From an uncultured Hellea sp. (GTDB taxonomy: Bacteria; Pseudomonadota; Alphaproteobacteria; Caulobacterales; Maricaulaceae): a DNA stretch of 64,000 nt. The stretch lies in NCBI GenBank assembly GCA_938007935.1, contig CALLMD010000024.1:26629-90628 (forward strand), written 5' to 3'. Positions 52,887-61,905 of this stretch are shown in pieces. The notes under the pieces are model-generated. The model had not been told where the DNA came from, ran no database searches, and saw only the letters and a program-made list of their open reading frames with translations. The position numbers and the translations under genes were made by a program. The first letter of the stretch is position 1. Every line of letters begins with the position of its first letter.

Positions 52887-52901
52887 TGTAATTATATAAC
52901 A
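52887..52901 (-). promoter_or_regulatory. Candidate Zur-type operator
   Basis: TGTAATTATATAACA is an AT-rich imperfect palindrome (TGTTAT against ATTACA) just upstream of the metal-related operon, in the place a Zur box is expected. The region is very AT-rich, so chance is possible. Confidence 0.3.
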
Positions 52902-52904
52902 GCT

Positions 52905-52919
52905 TTAAAATCTAGTTAA
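52905..52919. promoter_or_regulatory. CtrA-core match (TTAA-N7-TTAA)
   Basis: TTAA at 52905-52908 and 52916-52919 with seven bases between lies about 75 bases upstream of the small exported protein gene. It lacks the final C on the plus strand and falls in AT-rich DNA, so it is weak evidence. Confidence 0.2.
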
Positions 52920-52992
52920 ACTGCACCTATGATAGGCTTAAGATATATGATGAGTCATATTGAGGTACGCAATCCGTTTAAAAGTTATATTG

Positions 52993-53745
52993 CTACTTTG
53001 GTTTAGATATAAGTTTGTTATACTTTCCGTCGATGTCATCAATGTCATATAAATCTTGGAGCACATGATATATTATATCTAAAGAGTCTAGTACATCTGA
53101 GTGATTGATTTTGTTGTAATGGTGTGTTCCCAAATTTCCTATTTGTTTTAAACCATCTAGATATTTTGAATTTTTATAAGTTTTCCCAAATTGTTTAATT
53201 CTTTGGTCAAGACCAATTCTTCGTGTCTTATTTTTTTTGGTTTTTGTTTCTCTTGGTATTTTTTGATTGTCTAGTAATAATTCAATGCAAGTTCTTAAGC
53301 GATTTATACAAGAACTTTGGTCTGTCCAATAGAGAGGAAAGGCACTTTTTAGAGCTTGGCGTAAAGATAGAGGTAATTTGTCTGTTAACGGGAGTAACGG
53401 GGGCGATGGGTGAGCGGATAAAATTTTCAAGTGCGAAACCCAAGCCTGTCGTACCTCAAAATCTTCATCCTCTACTATATCCAACTCAACTCCTGTTTTT
53501 CCAGTCAAGTGAACATGTTGCCCGCAATCGATGTTTGTACATGTAAGGACAGCACTCCAAGTGCTGACATCCCAATTTGGTTCCCAGTCTTGATGGTTAG
53601 CATATCTTTTAACATGATTGGCTGTTAAAAGTTTCATTTTTGTGTTTGGTGGTTTTACTTTCCCTTTATTACATTGCGGGCATGGAAGAATTGGCAAATC
53701 GTTATAGTCGCGGAAAACGTCCCACAAAGTTCTGTCTATAGCCAT
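52993..53745 (-). CDS. DUF4145 (HEPN-like) protein
   Basis: The 250-residue product begins with a zinc-ribbon-like part (LPCPQCNKGKV and later LTCTNIDCGQHVHL). A C-terminal helical domain has the DUF4145 pattern: ALKSAFPLYWTDQSSCINRLRTCIELLLD, then LDQRIKQF and LKQIGNLGTHHYNKINHSDVLDSLDIIYHVL. DUF4145 is related to HEPN domains and is often found alone or with restriction or other defence genes. The gene is much more AT-rich than the flanks and uses AT-ending codons, so it is probably a recent arrival. Function is unknown. Confidence 0.8.
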   Translation of the reverse strand: MAIDRTLWDVFRDYNDLPILPCPQCNKGKVKPPNTKMKLLTANHVKRYANHQDWEPNWDVSTWSAVLTCTNIDCGQHVHLTGKTGVELDIVEDEDFEVRQAWVSHLKILSAHPSPPLLPLTDKLPLSLRQALKSAFPLYWTDQSSCINRLRTCIELLLDNQKIPRETKTKKNKTRRIGLDQRIKQFGKTYKNSKYLDGLKQIGNLGTHHYNKINHSDVLDSLDIIYHVLQDLYDIDDIDGKYNKLISKPK

Positions 53746-53796
53746 TCTTAATTTACCTGTAATAAAGGTTTATTCGTTGTCGGATCATAAATAGCT

Positions 53797-55137
53797 TTAA
53801 AGAAGTTCTGGGTCGACAACCTTTTGGACGACATTTTTCACTGTCAGGCCTTGTACGATAATTGAGAAAACCACCACGCAATAGGTCGCTGTGAGGATGA
53901 GCGGCTTGTATTCATTATCTGGCAGAGAGAGCGCGAGCGCCACCGAGATACCCCCGCGTACGCCGCCCCATGTCAGAACAGGAATCGCGCCTTTGGTGAA
54001 ATTCTTGAACGTCCCGATAACTTTCATCGGGACAAAGACCGCCGCAAGACGCGCCAGAAGAACAAGCGGAATTGCGATTAATCCGGCCCAAGCATATTGC
54101 GGGACAAGACCTAAGACCAAGAGCTCCAATCCAATAAGCAGGAAAAGCACCGAGTTCAAAATTTCATCAATCATTTCCCAGAAGCCAAAGAGATATTCTT
54201 TGGTGTGATCGCTCATGGCAAAGCTCGCGCCTTTATTACCAATCATCAGGCCAGCGACGACGACAGCGATAGGGCCCGAGAGATGATGGCCGAGAATATT
54301 AATGCGCTGGGCGAGGGCATAGGTGCCAGCTACAATGGCGAGAGAAATCAGGACTTCAATAGCGTGCTCATCAATGCTGGCCATCATACGGTACGCTATC
54401 CAGCCCGCAATGCCGCCCAGTATTGCCCCGCCAATGGCGTCCACGATAAAAAGTTCAATGACATCTAAAACGCCTACGCCGCCGCCATGCCCCCCGGCTA
54501 TGGCGTCTGTTGCGCCAGCAAGCATAATGGTTTGCGTCCAAGCGTGGTCACCTGAAGACCCGACAGCAATGGCCACGATGATGGTAAAGACGACAACGCC
54601 AACACCATCATTAAACAAGCTTTCCCCTGCGATTTTCGCTTCGAGGGCTTTTGGCATTTTCACGGATTTTAAAATAGAGAGCACGGCCACAGGGTCTGTT
54701 GGGCTGATAAGCGAGCCAAAGACCAGCGCCCATATAAAGGGAAGGTTTATACCCAGAAATTTTGCAATGAAGTAAAACCCCGTGCCAACAATAAAGGTCG
54801 AGAGGATGACGCCAAAGGTCGCCATAGAGCCAATCGCCCATTTCGCGTCGCGTAATTTACCAAAATCTACGTGGAGAGCCCCTGCAAAGAGCAGAAATCC
54901 GAGCATGCCCTTCATCAGGGTCTCATTAAAATCAATCTGACCAATCGCGCCAGATAAGGTTTCATAGACTTGCAGGCTCGGGAACATAGCTTCGAGGGCG
55001 ATAACCCCAAAGGAGGCAATAAGCGCCATGACCAAAAGACCAATTGTATGCGGTAGCTTGATATAAGCGCGGTTCAGCCATGAGAGTATGGCCGATAGCA
55101 CGAGCAAAAGCGCGGCAATTTCAAATAAGCTTAGCAT
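53797..55137 (-). CDS. Na+/H+ antiporter, CPA1 (NhaP-type) family
   Basis: The 446-residue product has about 12 membrane helices. Core motifs are FLLFAGALHVDFGKLRD, FGSLISPTDPVAVLSILKS, and AGESLFNDGVGVVVFTI, whose Asp residues (SPTDP, FNDG) bind and exchange Na+ and H+. A Gly/His-rich loop (GGHGGGVGV) is an insertion around residue 205. HLSGPIAVVVAGLMIGN and TWGGVRGGISVALALSLP follow. It keeps internal pH and sodium low, fitting a marine habitat. A MarR-type gene lies 77 bases upstream on the same strand. Confidence 0.93.
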   Translation of the reverse strand: MLSLFEIAALLLVLSAILSWLNRAYIKLPHTIGLLVMALIASFGVIALEAMFPSLQVYETLSGAIGQIDFNETLMKGMLGFLLFAGALHVDFGKLRDAKWAIGSMATFGVILSTFIVGTGFYFIAKFLGINLPFIWALVFGSLISPTDPVAVLSILKSVKMPKALEAKIAGESLFNDGVGVVVFTIIVAIAVGSSGDHAWTQTIMLAGATDAIAGGHGGGVGVLDVIELFIVDAIGGAILGGIAGWIAYRMMASIDEHAIEVLISLAIVAGTYALAQRINILGHHLSGPIAVVVAGLMIGNKGASFAMSDHTKEYLFGFWEMIDEILNSVLFLLIGLELLVLGLVPQYAWAGLIAIPLVLLARLAAVFVPMKVIGTFKNFTKGAIPVLTWGGVRGGISVALALSLPDNEYKPLILTATYCVVVFSIIVQGLTVKNVVQKVVDPELL

Positions 55138-55214
55138 GTAACCCTCCTAATGTTGCTGATGTTTAGCGAAACTTGCCGTTAGGGCAAGCCTATAAGGGCG
55201 ATAGTCTATCGGAG

Positions 55215-55682
55215 CTAATCGCTCTCTTTTATATAGGCGGCATTGTAAGCGTCAAAGGCTTCACGGACTTTAATAAGAACATTAATGGCGGTCTTGACGT
55301 CTAGCGGAGAGATGTCAGGGGCATTTTTTTTCGAAATCTCAATGCCGCCCAGAACGATGCTTTCACGTATCTTCGTACCTTTTTCGGTAATAAAGACGAG
55401 CTTGCGGCGGGCATCTGCGCGGTCGGCTTTTCTTTTCACCAACCCAGCCTTTTCCATCGCTTTGATAACTTGGGAGGTCACGCTTTCTGTCATAAAGGCA
55501 TTTTCCGCGATGTCTTTTTGTGTTTGCCCGTCCTCATCCCATTGAAGTCTCAGAATATGAAAATGAGACAGTGGTAGACCTCGCGATACCAAATAGCGTG
55601 ACAGCGCTGTTTCATATCCACGAAAGGCACCCCTAATGTGATGCGGCAGTGAATGATTTGGATTATTGACCTTGCTGACCAC
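55215..55682 (-). CDS. MarR-family transcriptional regulator
   Basis: The 155-residue product has the MarR winged helix: SHFHILRLQWDEDGQTQKDIAENAFMTESVTSQVIKAMEKAGLVKRKADRADARRKLVFITEKG, in which the wing RADARRKLVFITEKG is diagnostic. It is the first gene of a unit with the Na+/H+ antiporter. Two palindromes lie in the 301 bases upstream, one 82 bases before the start, consistent with autoregulation. The ligand is unknown. Confidence 0.92.
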   Translation of the reverse strand: MVSKVNNPNHSLPHHIRGAFRGYETALSRYLVSRGLPLSHFHILRLQWDEDGQTQKDIAENAFMTESVTSQVIKAMEKAGLVKRKADRADARRKLVFITEKGTKIRESIVLGGIEISKKNAPDISPLDVKTAINVLIKVREAFDAYNAAYIKESD

Positions 55683-55729
55683 GAATCGCTCCCCCTTTGA
55701 TTTCGATTCTAATGTTAATTAGAAGCTCA

Positions 55730-55781
55730 AATCTATAGATTCTATCATGGTTAACATATATTAAACTGTTGTCCAACAGTT
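55730..55781. promoter_or_regulatory. Palindromes upstream of marR: probable MarR operator
   Basis: AATCTATAGATT (55730-55741) is a perfect 12-base palindrome, and AACTGTTG-TC-CAACAGTT (55764-55781) is a perfect eight-base inverted repeat. MarR proteins bind 16-20 base inverted repeats near their own promoter; the second fits best. GANTC sites (GATTC) occur at about 55704 and 55738. Confidence 0.55.
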
Positions 55782-55881
55782 GTTCATCTTCCATTCATGT
55801 TCGAGATTATATACGGCAATCATTCATGATGTGGGATGAATAACAAATTTATATCATACACTGCGCCCCGTATGGTATATC

Positions 55882-55920
55882 GAACCCGATATCAGCAATG
55901 ATGTCGGGTTCATTTTTTTT
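55882..55920 (+). terminator. Strong orphan terminator upstream of rarA
   Basis: GAACCCGATATC pairs with GATGTCGGGTTC (one G-T pair) over a six-base loop AGCAAT, followed by A and eight T residues. No plus-strand gene ends before it: the region 55683-55881 is non-coding and the nearest gene runs the other way. It ends 63 bases before the rarA ATG. It could end a small RNA starting about 55815-55860 or act as an attenuator in a rarA leader. Confidence 0.75.
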
Positions 55921-55983
55921 CGACGCAATTTTTCTTTATTTTAGAACCTTGAGATGCGCTCATCAGAGCCCTAGACCTTTTAT

Positions 55984-57279
55984 ATGTCTAACCTCTTCGA
56001 ATCTGCTGGCCTTGAAAACGCTGCGCCTAGACCTTTGGCTGACAGATTGCGCCCACAACTCATCAAAGATGTTGTCGGTCAAGATCATTTAATTGGCACA
56101 GAAGGTCCAATTGGGCGTATGTTGGCCTCTGGCCGAATAGCGTCAATGATATTATGGGGCCCGCCTGGTGTTGGGAAGACAACGATTGCCCGCCTGATTG
56201 CCGATAGTGCAGATTTAGAATTCGTCCAGCTTTCGGCTGTTTTCTCTGGTGTCGCGGATTTACGCAAAGCTTTTGACGCAGCCAAAGCCCGCCGCGCCAC
56301 TGGACAGGGCACACTCTTATTTGTTGATGAGATTCACCGCTTTAACCGGGCGCAGCAGGATAGTTTTTTGCCCTATGTCGAAGAGGGCATTGTGACGCTT
56401 ATTGGCGCGACGACAGAAAACCCAAGTTTTGAACTTAACGGCGCGTTGCTCTCTCGAGCACAGGTCTTTATTTTAAAACGCTTAGACGCGCCTGCTTTAG
56501 ATGGGCTTTTAGCGCGCGCCGAAGCCGAAATGGAAATCAAGCTACCATTGACCCAAGACGGCCGCGAGACACTTATCGGATTTGCCGATGGGGATGGGCG
56601 CTATCTTTTAACTTTGGCTGAGGAAGTTTTTTCAATCGAGGTGAAAGCGCCCTTGGATCGTCAAGGCGTTGCGGATTTTTTGCAAAAGCGCGCGCCAGCT
56701 TATGACAAATCCAGAGATGAGCATTATAATCTGATTTCGGCGCTCCATAAGTCAATGCGCGGCTCCGACCCTGACGCGGCGCTGTATTGGTTTGCCCGTA
56801 TGCTTACAGGCGGGGAGGATCCCTTATATATAGCGCGCCGTCTCGTGCGTTTCGCCTCCGAAGATATTGGTCTTGCTGACCCGACCGCTTTGATGATTGC
56901 GAATGAAGCCATGAATACTTATCGGTTTTTAGGATCACCCGAAGGCGAACTTGCTATTGCTCATGCTGTTGTGCATTTGGCCACGGCGCCGAAATCAAAT
57001 GCCGTCTATGCCGGATATAAAGCGGCCATGCGCGCGGCCAAAGAAACAGGTTCGCTCCCCCCGCCCAAACATATCCTAAATGCACCGACGAATTTGATGA
57101 AAGATATCGGCTATGGTGATGGCTATGCTTATGACCATAATACGGAAGAGGGCTTTTCGGGGCAAAATTATTTTCCTGATAGCCTCCCGCGTCAAGAATT
57201 CTACGCGCCTAAAGGGGAAGGCCGTGAGAAAATTATACGTGAAAGATTGGAACGTTGGGCGGCCTTACGCCAAAAATAG
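55984..57279 (+). CDS. rarA: Replication-associated recombination protein A (RarA/MgsA)
   Basis: The 431-residue product is an AAA+ clamp-loader-like ATPase. It has RPLADRLRPQLIKDVVGQDHLIG, Walker A MILWGPPGVGKTTIARLIA, Walker B TLLFVDEIHRFNRAQQDSFLP, sensor 1 IGATTENPSFELNGALLSR, and the C-terminal tetramerisation region (VRFASEDIGLADPTALMIANEAM, APKSNAVYAGYKAA, LPPPKHILNAPTNLMKDIGYG). RarA acts at stalled replication forks. Family length is matched. It may follow an attenuator. Confidence 0.95.
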   Translation: MSNLFESAGLENAAPRPLADRLRPQLIKDVVGQDHLIGTEGPIGRMLASGRIASMILWGPPGVGKTTIARLIADSADLEFVQLSAVFSGVADLRKAFDAAKARRATGQGTLLFVDEIHRFNRAQQDSFLPYVEEGIVTLIGATTENPSFELNGALLSRAQVFILKRLDAPALDGLLARAEAEMEIKLPLTQDGRETLIGFADGDGRYLLTLAEEVFSIEVKAPLDRQGVADFLQKRAPAYDKSRDEHYNLISALHKSMRGSDPDAALYWFARMLTGGEDPLYIARRLVRFASEDIGLADPTALMIANEAMNTYRFLGSPEGELAIAHAVVHLATAPKSNAVYAGYKAAMRAAKETGSLPPPKHILNAPTNLMKDIGYGDGYAYDHNTEEGFSGQNYFPDSLPRQEFYAPKGEGREKIIRERLERWAALRQK

Positions 57280-57385
57280 ACGTTTATTAACGCGGAATTA
57301 GGTCAAAAGAGAATCTGTGGACAGCTATTTACAGATAGTTAATGTTTAGCCTAGTACTGCACGCGGGACACATGTGGAGGAATTT

Positions 57386-59221
57386 ATGGCCAATAAAAAT
57401 CTGGACGAGTATCAACCTAAAAGGTTTTATACACAAAATACGAAAGCGCGTGAAAACGGTTTTGCTAAATTTGAAAAAGACGGAGCCTATTATTTTGCGC
57501 TCTATCAAGATGGCGACATCGTTATGCTCAGCCAAGCCTATAAAGGTATTGCCGGCCGAGATAACGGCATTGAGTCGGTTAAGAAGAACCGCCGTATCTC
57601 CAAGCGTTATCGTTTTGATAAACGTGCGGGCAATAAACATGGCTTTGGGCTTTATGCCGGCAATGGCCAGGAAATTGCGATTAGTGCAAATTTATCATCG
57701 CGCGCCGAAGCAGAGCGTGTTGCGGGCCGCTTAAATGGGAGTGTTAAATCAAAACCCAAACCGAAAGCTGCGCCAAAAAAGAAAGCCGCACCGACGAAGA
57801 AAACAGCCGCGAAAACTGCGGCTGCTGCGAAGGCCCGCCCAAAGGCTCGCGCGGCGAATGATGAGGATAATTACAAACGCCTCGCCTTTTATGAAAAACA
57901 TACAAAAGGCCGCAAGAACGGGATTGAGAAATTTAAAGGTAGTGATGGTCTTTATTACTTCGCCTATTTTGAGAATGGAAAAATTCGCCTTATCTCTGAA
58001 GGCTATCCAACCCAGAATGCTCAAGAAACCGGCGCGGCCTCAGTTGAGAAAAACATAAAGCTGGAAAACCGTTACAAATATAGAAAACTTAAAAACGGTA
58101 AGCATGACTACATTCTAAAAGCAGGAAATGGCAAAGAAATCGCCCGCTCTATCTGGTATAGTTCGGCCGCCACCGCAGCCACGGGCGCTGCTTATCTTAT
58201 GGGTAAGCGTAAGCGCACCAAGCCTACGGCCAAAGTCAAAGCGGCGCCAATCGTTGCCGCGGCAGCAGTTGCGGCTAAGCCAAAACCTAAGCCCAAGCCA
58301 AAGCCAAAGCCAAAACCTGTCGTTGTTGCGCCTAAGCCTGTTGCGCCAACGCCGCCGCCAGTCGCCAAACCTGCTGTACCTGTTGCGGCCGCCGCTGCAG
58401 CGGCCCCAGCTGCCGCTGCCGCAACAGGCGGCGGCCTAGGTTTCCTAAGGTGGTTGTTACCGCTTTTATTGGCTCTGCTCGCCGCCTTCTTCTTATTTAA
58501 ATATTGCAAGCCAGCGCCAAAACCTGTTGTGGTTCCTGTCGTATCTTGCTGGGATGGGTCAGAGGCTGAAAATCGCGCGGCGTGTCCAGTTAAGGTCACC
58601 TGTTGGGATGGCACAGATGTTAAAGATGCGGCTTCCTGTCCAGCAGAACCGCCTAAAATGAAAACATGTTGGGATGGGTCAGAGGTTGAAGCCACGTCTT
58701 CATGCCCCGCGCAGCCAGAACCTGAGCCTATGCCAGAGCCAACACCTGAGCCTGAGCCAGTCACGACTTATGCGCAGCCAACATCTGGCGGTATTTCGCG
58801 TATCTGTGGCCCGTCTTCAAATGTACTATTTGACGTGCCAAATTATTCGCCAAAGAGTGTCGCCTATCTTGGGTCTAATCCTCAATATGGGAACAGCCAT
58901 GGATTGACCCCTGCGCAGTTCCATCAAAAACTCTTAGCCGCTCACCGTTCAGGCGGAATGGATCAAGCGTTCTTGAATTTGATGGCGCGCTCCATGGGCT
59001 ATGATAATTTCCGCGATATGTCAGCCTCTGACTTTTCGGAAGACACGCTCGCTAATGGTACAAAAGGTCTTTTAGGGTTCAGTACATCACATGTACTTCA
59101 ATACTCTAAGATAGAGACAAATGATCCTCAGCACTTGCAAGCGTTCCGTCTGCGCTCACGTAACGGAACTGACCTGCACATTATGAAGAGCTGCGGTAAC
59201 TATATGTATGTGTGTAATTAG
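57386..59221 (+). CDS. Modular protein: four YegP-like repeats, Lys/Ala linkers, TM helix, three CWDG repeats
   Basis: Start at ATG 57386, five bases after GGAGG; the GTG at 57374 is in frame but less good. The 611-residue product has two pairs of DUF1508/YegP-like units (about 13-115 and 167-270; GIESVKKN and AGNGQEIA match the family), a basic Lys/Ala/Pro linker, a 'PKPKPK' run at 298-312, and a membrane helix at 353-373. Three repeats then begin CWDGSEAEN, CWDGTDVKD and CWDGSEVEA with Cys pairs, followed by a Pro/Glu stretch and a C-terminal domain of about 140 residues with four Cys. The membrane helix puts the YegP part inside the cytoplasm and the rest outside. Function is unknown. Confidence 0.85.
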   Translation: MANKNLDEYQPKRFYTQNTKARENGFAKFEKDGAYYFALYQDGDIVMLSQAYKGIAGRDNGIESVKKNRRISKRYRFDKRAGNKHGFGLYAGNGQEIAISANLSSRAEAERVAGRLNGSVKSKPKPKAAPKKKAAPTKKTAAKTAAAAKARPKARAANDEDNYKRLAFYEKHTKGRKNGIEKFKGSDGLYYFAYFENGKIRLISEGYPTQNAQETGAASVEKNIKLENRYKYRKLKNGKHDYILKAGNGKEIARSIWYSSAATAATGAAYLMGKRKRTKPTAKVKAAPIVAAAAVAAKPKPKPKPKPKPKPVVVAPKPVAPTPPPVAKPAVPVAAAAAAAPAAAAATGGGLGFLRWLLPLLLALLAAFFLFKYCKPAPKPVVVPVVSCWDGSEAENRAACPVKVTCWDGTDVKDAASCPAEPPKMKTCWDGSEVEATSSCPAQPEPEPMPEPTPEPEPVTTYAQPTSGGISRICGPSSNVLFDVPNYSPKSVAYLGSNPQYGNSHGLTPAQFHQKLLAAHRSGGMDQAFLNLMARSMGYDNFRDMSASDFSEDTLANGTKGLLGFSTSHVLQYSKIETNDPQHLQAFRLRSRNGTDLHIMKSCGNYMYVCN

Positions 59222-59245
59222 GCCGCACATCGCTTAAAATGACTG

Positions 59246-59272
59246 AAAAGGCCCCAAATTGGGGCCTTTTTT
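59246..59272 (+). terminator. Rho-independent terminator of the YegP-repeat gene
   Basis: AAAAGGCCCC pairs with GGGGCCTTTT over an AAATT loop and is followed by two more T, 25 bases after the stop. The A-rich left side makes it usable in both directions. Confidence 0.85.
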
Positions 59273-59373
59273 ATGATCCTGACGATAGGCGGTTTATCAT
59301 GCGCCGTTGACTTGGCGGCCTCTGACGTTAGGTTGCGCGCCTGATATTCACTTGATATTCAAGGGACTGTAAA

Positions 59374-59763
59374 ATGGCATCCGAATGGAATGATAAGCGG
59401 CCAATGTCGCCGCATTTACAAATCTGGCGTTGGCATCCGGCTATGTTATCTTCAATTCTTCATCGGGCTTGCGCCATAATCTGCTATATTGGTTTGATTA
59501 AAGTCGGCATTGGCGTCTTGCTCTTGGCTTTAAATGGTAAGCTCCCTCTAGAAAATTTGATCTTTAGTCCATTGGGCGCCATCGGGCTTTTCGTCTTTGT
59601 CTTTGCATTTATTTTTATGGCGCTGGCCCAGCTTCGTCACGCAATCTGGGATATGGGCAAGATGCTCGACCCTGACAAAAATAATGCCTTTTCATATATT
59701 ATGATTGTTGCCTCTCTTATTATGGCGGCGCTTATTACTCTCGCCGCGACGGGAGCTGCATAA
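59374..59763 (+). CDS. sdhC: Succinate dehydrogenase cytochrome b556 subunit
   Basis: The 129-residue product has the SdhC plan: MSPHLQIWRWHPAMLSSILHRACAIICYIG (the RP+SPHL.iY...l.....I.HR.tG signature with heme-binding and quinone-site residues) and three membrane helices, with ARLRH-like LAQLRHAIWDMGKML. It anchors complex II and forms the quinone site with SdhD. Its TAA overlaps the sdhD ATG by one base (TAATG). Confidence 0.92.
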   Translation: MASEWNDKRPMSPHLQIWRWHPAMLSSILHRACAIICYIGLIKVGIGVLLLALNGKLPLENLIFSPLGAIGLFVFVFAFIFMALAQLRHAIWDMGKMLDPDKNNAFSYIMIVASLIMAALITLAATGAA

Positions 59764-60095
59764 TGGCCAGTCACGGAACAAAACATCACAAGCTCCACGG
59801 CTATACAGGCTGGGGACTGATCATAGGTTTATTTTTCACAATTCTAAGCGCGCCCAAGGCGATCAGAGGCGAGACAGACGGTCTTATCTCTTGGCTGAGC
59901 ACGCCTCATGGAGCGCTGGGCTTTCTCGCTTTTTTCACTGCCGCCCTTTGGTACTGTAAACTTGAATTTGATGAAGTGGTTATGGATTACTTTGATGGTG
60001 GATTAAAATCTTTCGCCCTTTTGGCCAACCGTCTTGTACCTTTCATCGTATGGTTATTAGCAGCTTATGCGCTCGTTAAACTCGCATTCCTTTAG
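59763..60095 (+). CDS. sdhD: Succinate dehydrogenase membrane anchor subunit
   Basis: The 110-residue product has three membrane segments (about 12-30, 40-62, 85-108). The start GTKHHKLHGYTGWGLIIGLFF corresponds to the SdhD segment before helix I. The middle has YCKLEFDEVVMDYFDGGLKSFALLANRL, which matches the alphaproteobacterial SdhD pattern 'G...ViEDYv....+......N'. It is overlapped with sdhC and followed by sdhA after ten bases. Confidence 0.88.
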   Translation: MASHGTKHHKLHGYTGWGLIIGLFFTILSAPKAIRGETDGLISWLSTPHGALGFLAFFTAALWYCKLEFDEVVMDYFDGGLKSFALLANRLVPFIVWLLAAYALVKLAFL

Positions 60096-60105
60096 GACTT
60101 GAACA

Positions 60106-61902
60106 ATGACATCCACTAAAACTGAATGGGTAGACCACACATATGATGTCGTTGTCGTCGGCGCGGGCGGCTCTGGTCTGCGGGCCACGCTTGGCGCGGC
60201 CCAAGCGGGCCTGAAGACAGCTTGCGTGACCAAAGTCTTCCCAACACGCTCTCACACGGTTGCCGCCCAAGGCGGTATCGCCGCCTCGCTTGGCAATATG
60301 GGGCCTGATGATTGGCGCTGGCACATGTATGACACGGTTAAAGGCTCTGACTGGCTGGGCGATCAAGACTCTATTGAATATCTTTGCCGCGAAGCCCCAA
60401 AGGCTGTTTATGAGCTTGAGCATTGGGGCATGCCGTTCTCGCGTAATGAAGATGGCAAAATTTATCAAAGGCCGTTCGGGGGCCACACAACAGAATTTGG
60501 CGAAGGCCCGCCTGTACAGCGCACATGCGCAGCGGCTGACCGGACGGGTCACGCCATGCTGCATACGCTTTATGGGCAATCGCTGCGTAATGAGGCTGAA
60601 TTCTTTATCGAATATTTTGCGCTTGACCTCATCATGGAAGATGGCGTGTGCCGCGGCATTACGGCGTGGAAACTTGACGATGGGACGCTACACCGTTTCC
60701 GCGCGCAGAAAGTTATTCTCGCCACAGGTGGTTATGGCCGTGTCTTCTTTAGCGCGACTTCTGCCCATACTTGTACGGGCGATGGTAATGCGATGGTGCT
60801 TCGCGCTGGTTTGCCGCTTCAAGATATGGAGTTCATCCAGTTCCACCCCACAGGGATTTACGGCGCGGGTTGCCTGATTACAGAAGGCGCGCGCGGTGAG
60901 GGCGGTTATCTAACCAATTCAGAAGGTGAGCGTTTCATGGAACGTTATGCGCCCAGCGTGAAAGATCTCGCCCCGCGCGATATGGTCTCGCGCGCCATGG
61001 TGATGGAAATCCGCGAAGGCCGCGGCGTGGGGAAAGATAAAGATCATATCTTCCTCCATTTGGATCACTTGGACCCGAAAGTTCTCGCGGCGCGCCTTCC
61101 GGGGATATCAGAAACGGCCAAGATTTTCTCTGGCGTTGACGTGACGCGAGAACCTATTCCTGTATTGCCGACCTGCCATTATAATATGGGTGGTATTCAA
61201 ACCAATTATCACGGCGAAGTGCTCACCAAAAAGGGCAAAGACCCTGACGCGGTTGTGCCCGGCCTTATGGCGGTTGGCGAAGCGGCGTGCGTCTCTGTTC
61301 ATGGCGCGAACCGTCTGGGCTCTAACAGCTTGATTGACCTTGTTGTCTTTGGCCGCGCGGCGGGTCTGCGCTGCGGCGAGACGATGACGCCTAATCTAAA
61401 TCAAAAACCTCTAGCGGCGGATGCAGGTGAAGCCTCTATTGCGCGCCTAGAGAAGTTCAAAGCGGCAAGCGGATCTAAGAAAGTTGCTGAAGTGCGCCTT
61501 AGCCTTCAAAAAGCGATGCAAGACCACTGCGCTGTTTTTCGTACCGAAGAAAGTATGGCCGAAGGCGTGGAGAAAGTTACCGCTATTGCCGAGTCCGTCA
61601 AAGACGTGGCCGTTTATGATAAAACCATGATTTGGAACACCGACCTGATGGAAGCGCTTGAGCTCGATAATTTAGCGGCCCAAGCCATGGTGACGATGGC
61701 CTCAGCGGATAACCGCAAAGAATCTCGCGGTGCTCACGCCCATGAAGACTATCAAGAGCGTGATGACAAAAAATGGATGAAGCATACTTTGGCGTGGTAT
61801 GATGGCGATAAAAATAAAGTCAAAATCGACTACCGCCCGGTCCACGACTACACCATGACCGACGGCATTGAGTATATTAAGCCCAAGAAGCGGGTTTATT
61901 AA
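60106..61902 (+). CDS. sdhA: Succinate dehydrogenase flavoprotein subunit
   Basis: SdhA oxidises succinate to fumarate in the TCA cycle, with covalent FAD. The 598-residue product has [20 protein letters not shown], the flavin-His site [20 protein letters not shown], the substrate loop ([23 protein letters not shown]), [11 protein letters not shown], and the active-site [21 protein letters not shown]. The C-terminal region is normal ([23 protein letters not shown]). The next gene is not sdhB but a small membrane protein, so the iron-sulfur subunit must be elsewhere. Confidence 0.97.
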   Translation: MTSTKTEWVDHTYDVVVVGAGGSGLRATLGAAQAGLKTACVTKVFPTRSHTVAAQGGIAASLGNMGPDDWRWHMYDTVKGSDWLGDQDSIEYLCREAPKAVYELEHWGMPFSRNEDGKIYQRPFGGHTTEFGEGPPVQRTCAAADRTGHAMLHTLYGQSLRNEAEFFIEYFALDLIMEDGVCRGITAWKLDDGTLHRFRAQKVILATGGYGRVFFSATSAHTCTGDGNAMVLRAGLPLQDMEFIQFHPTGIYGAGCLITEGARGEGGYLTNSEGERFMERYAPSVKDLAPRDMVSRAMVMEIREGRGVGKDKDHIFLHLDHLDPKVLAARLPGISETAKIFSGVDVTREPIPVLPTCHYNMGGIQTNYHGEVLTKKGKDPDAVVPGLMAVGEAACVSVHGANRLGSNSLIDLVVFGRAAGLRCGETMTPNLNQKPLAADAGEASIARLEKFKAASGSKKVAEVRLSLQKAMQDHCAVFRTEESMAEGVEKVTAIAESVKDVAVYDKTMIWNTDLMEALELDNLAAQAMVTMASADNRKESRGAHAHEDYQERDDKKWMKHTLAWYDGDKNKVKIDYRPVHDYTMTDGIEYIKPKKRVY

Positions 61903-61905
61903 AAT

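Noticed and set aside
55751..55766. TTAA-N6-TTAAAC upstream of rarA as a CtrA box
   Set aside because: Spacing is six and the region is AT-rich; the MarR-type palindrome explains the spot better.
58192..58764. 190-residue Gly/Ala-rich frame antisense to the YegP-repeat gene
   Set aside because: It mirrors the Pro/Ala/Lys repeats of the real gene; low complexity, no start signal.
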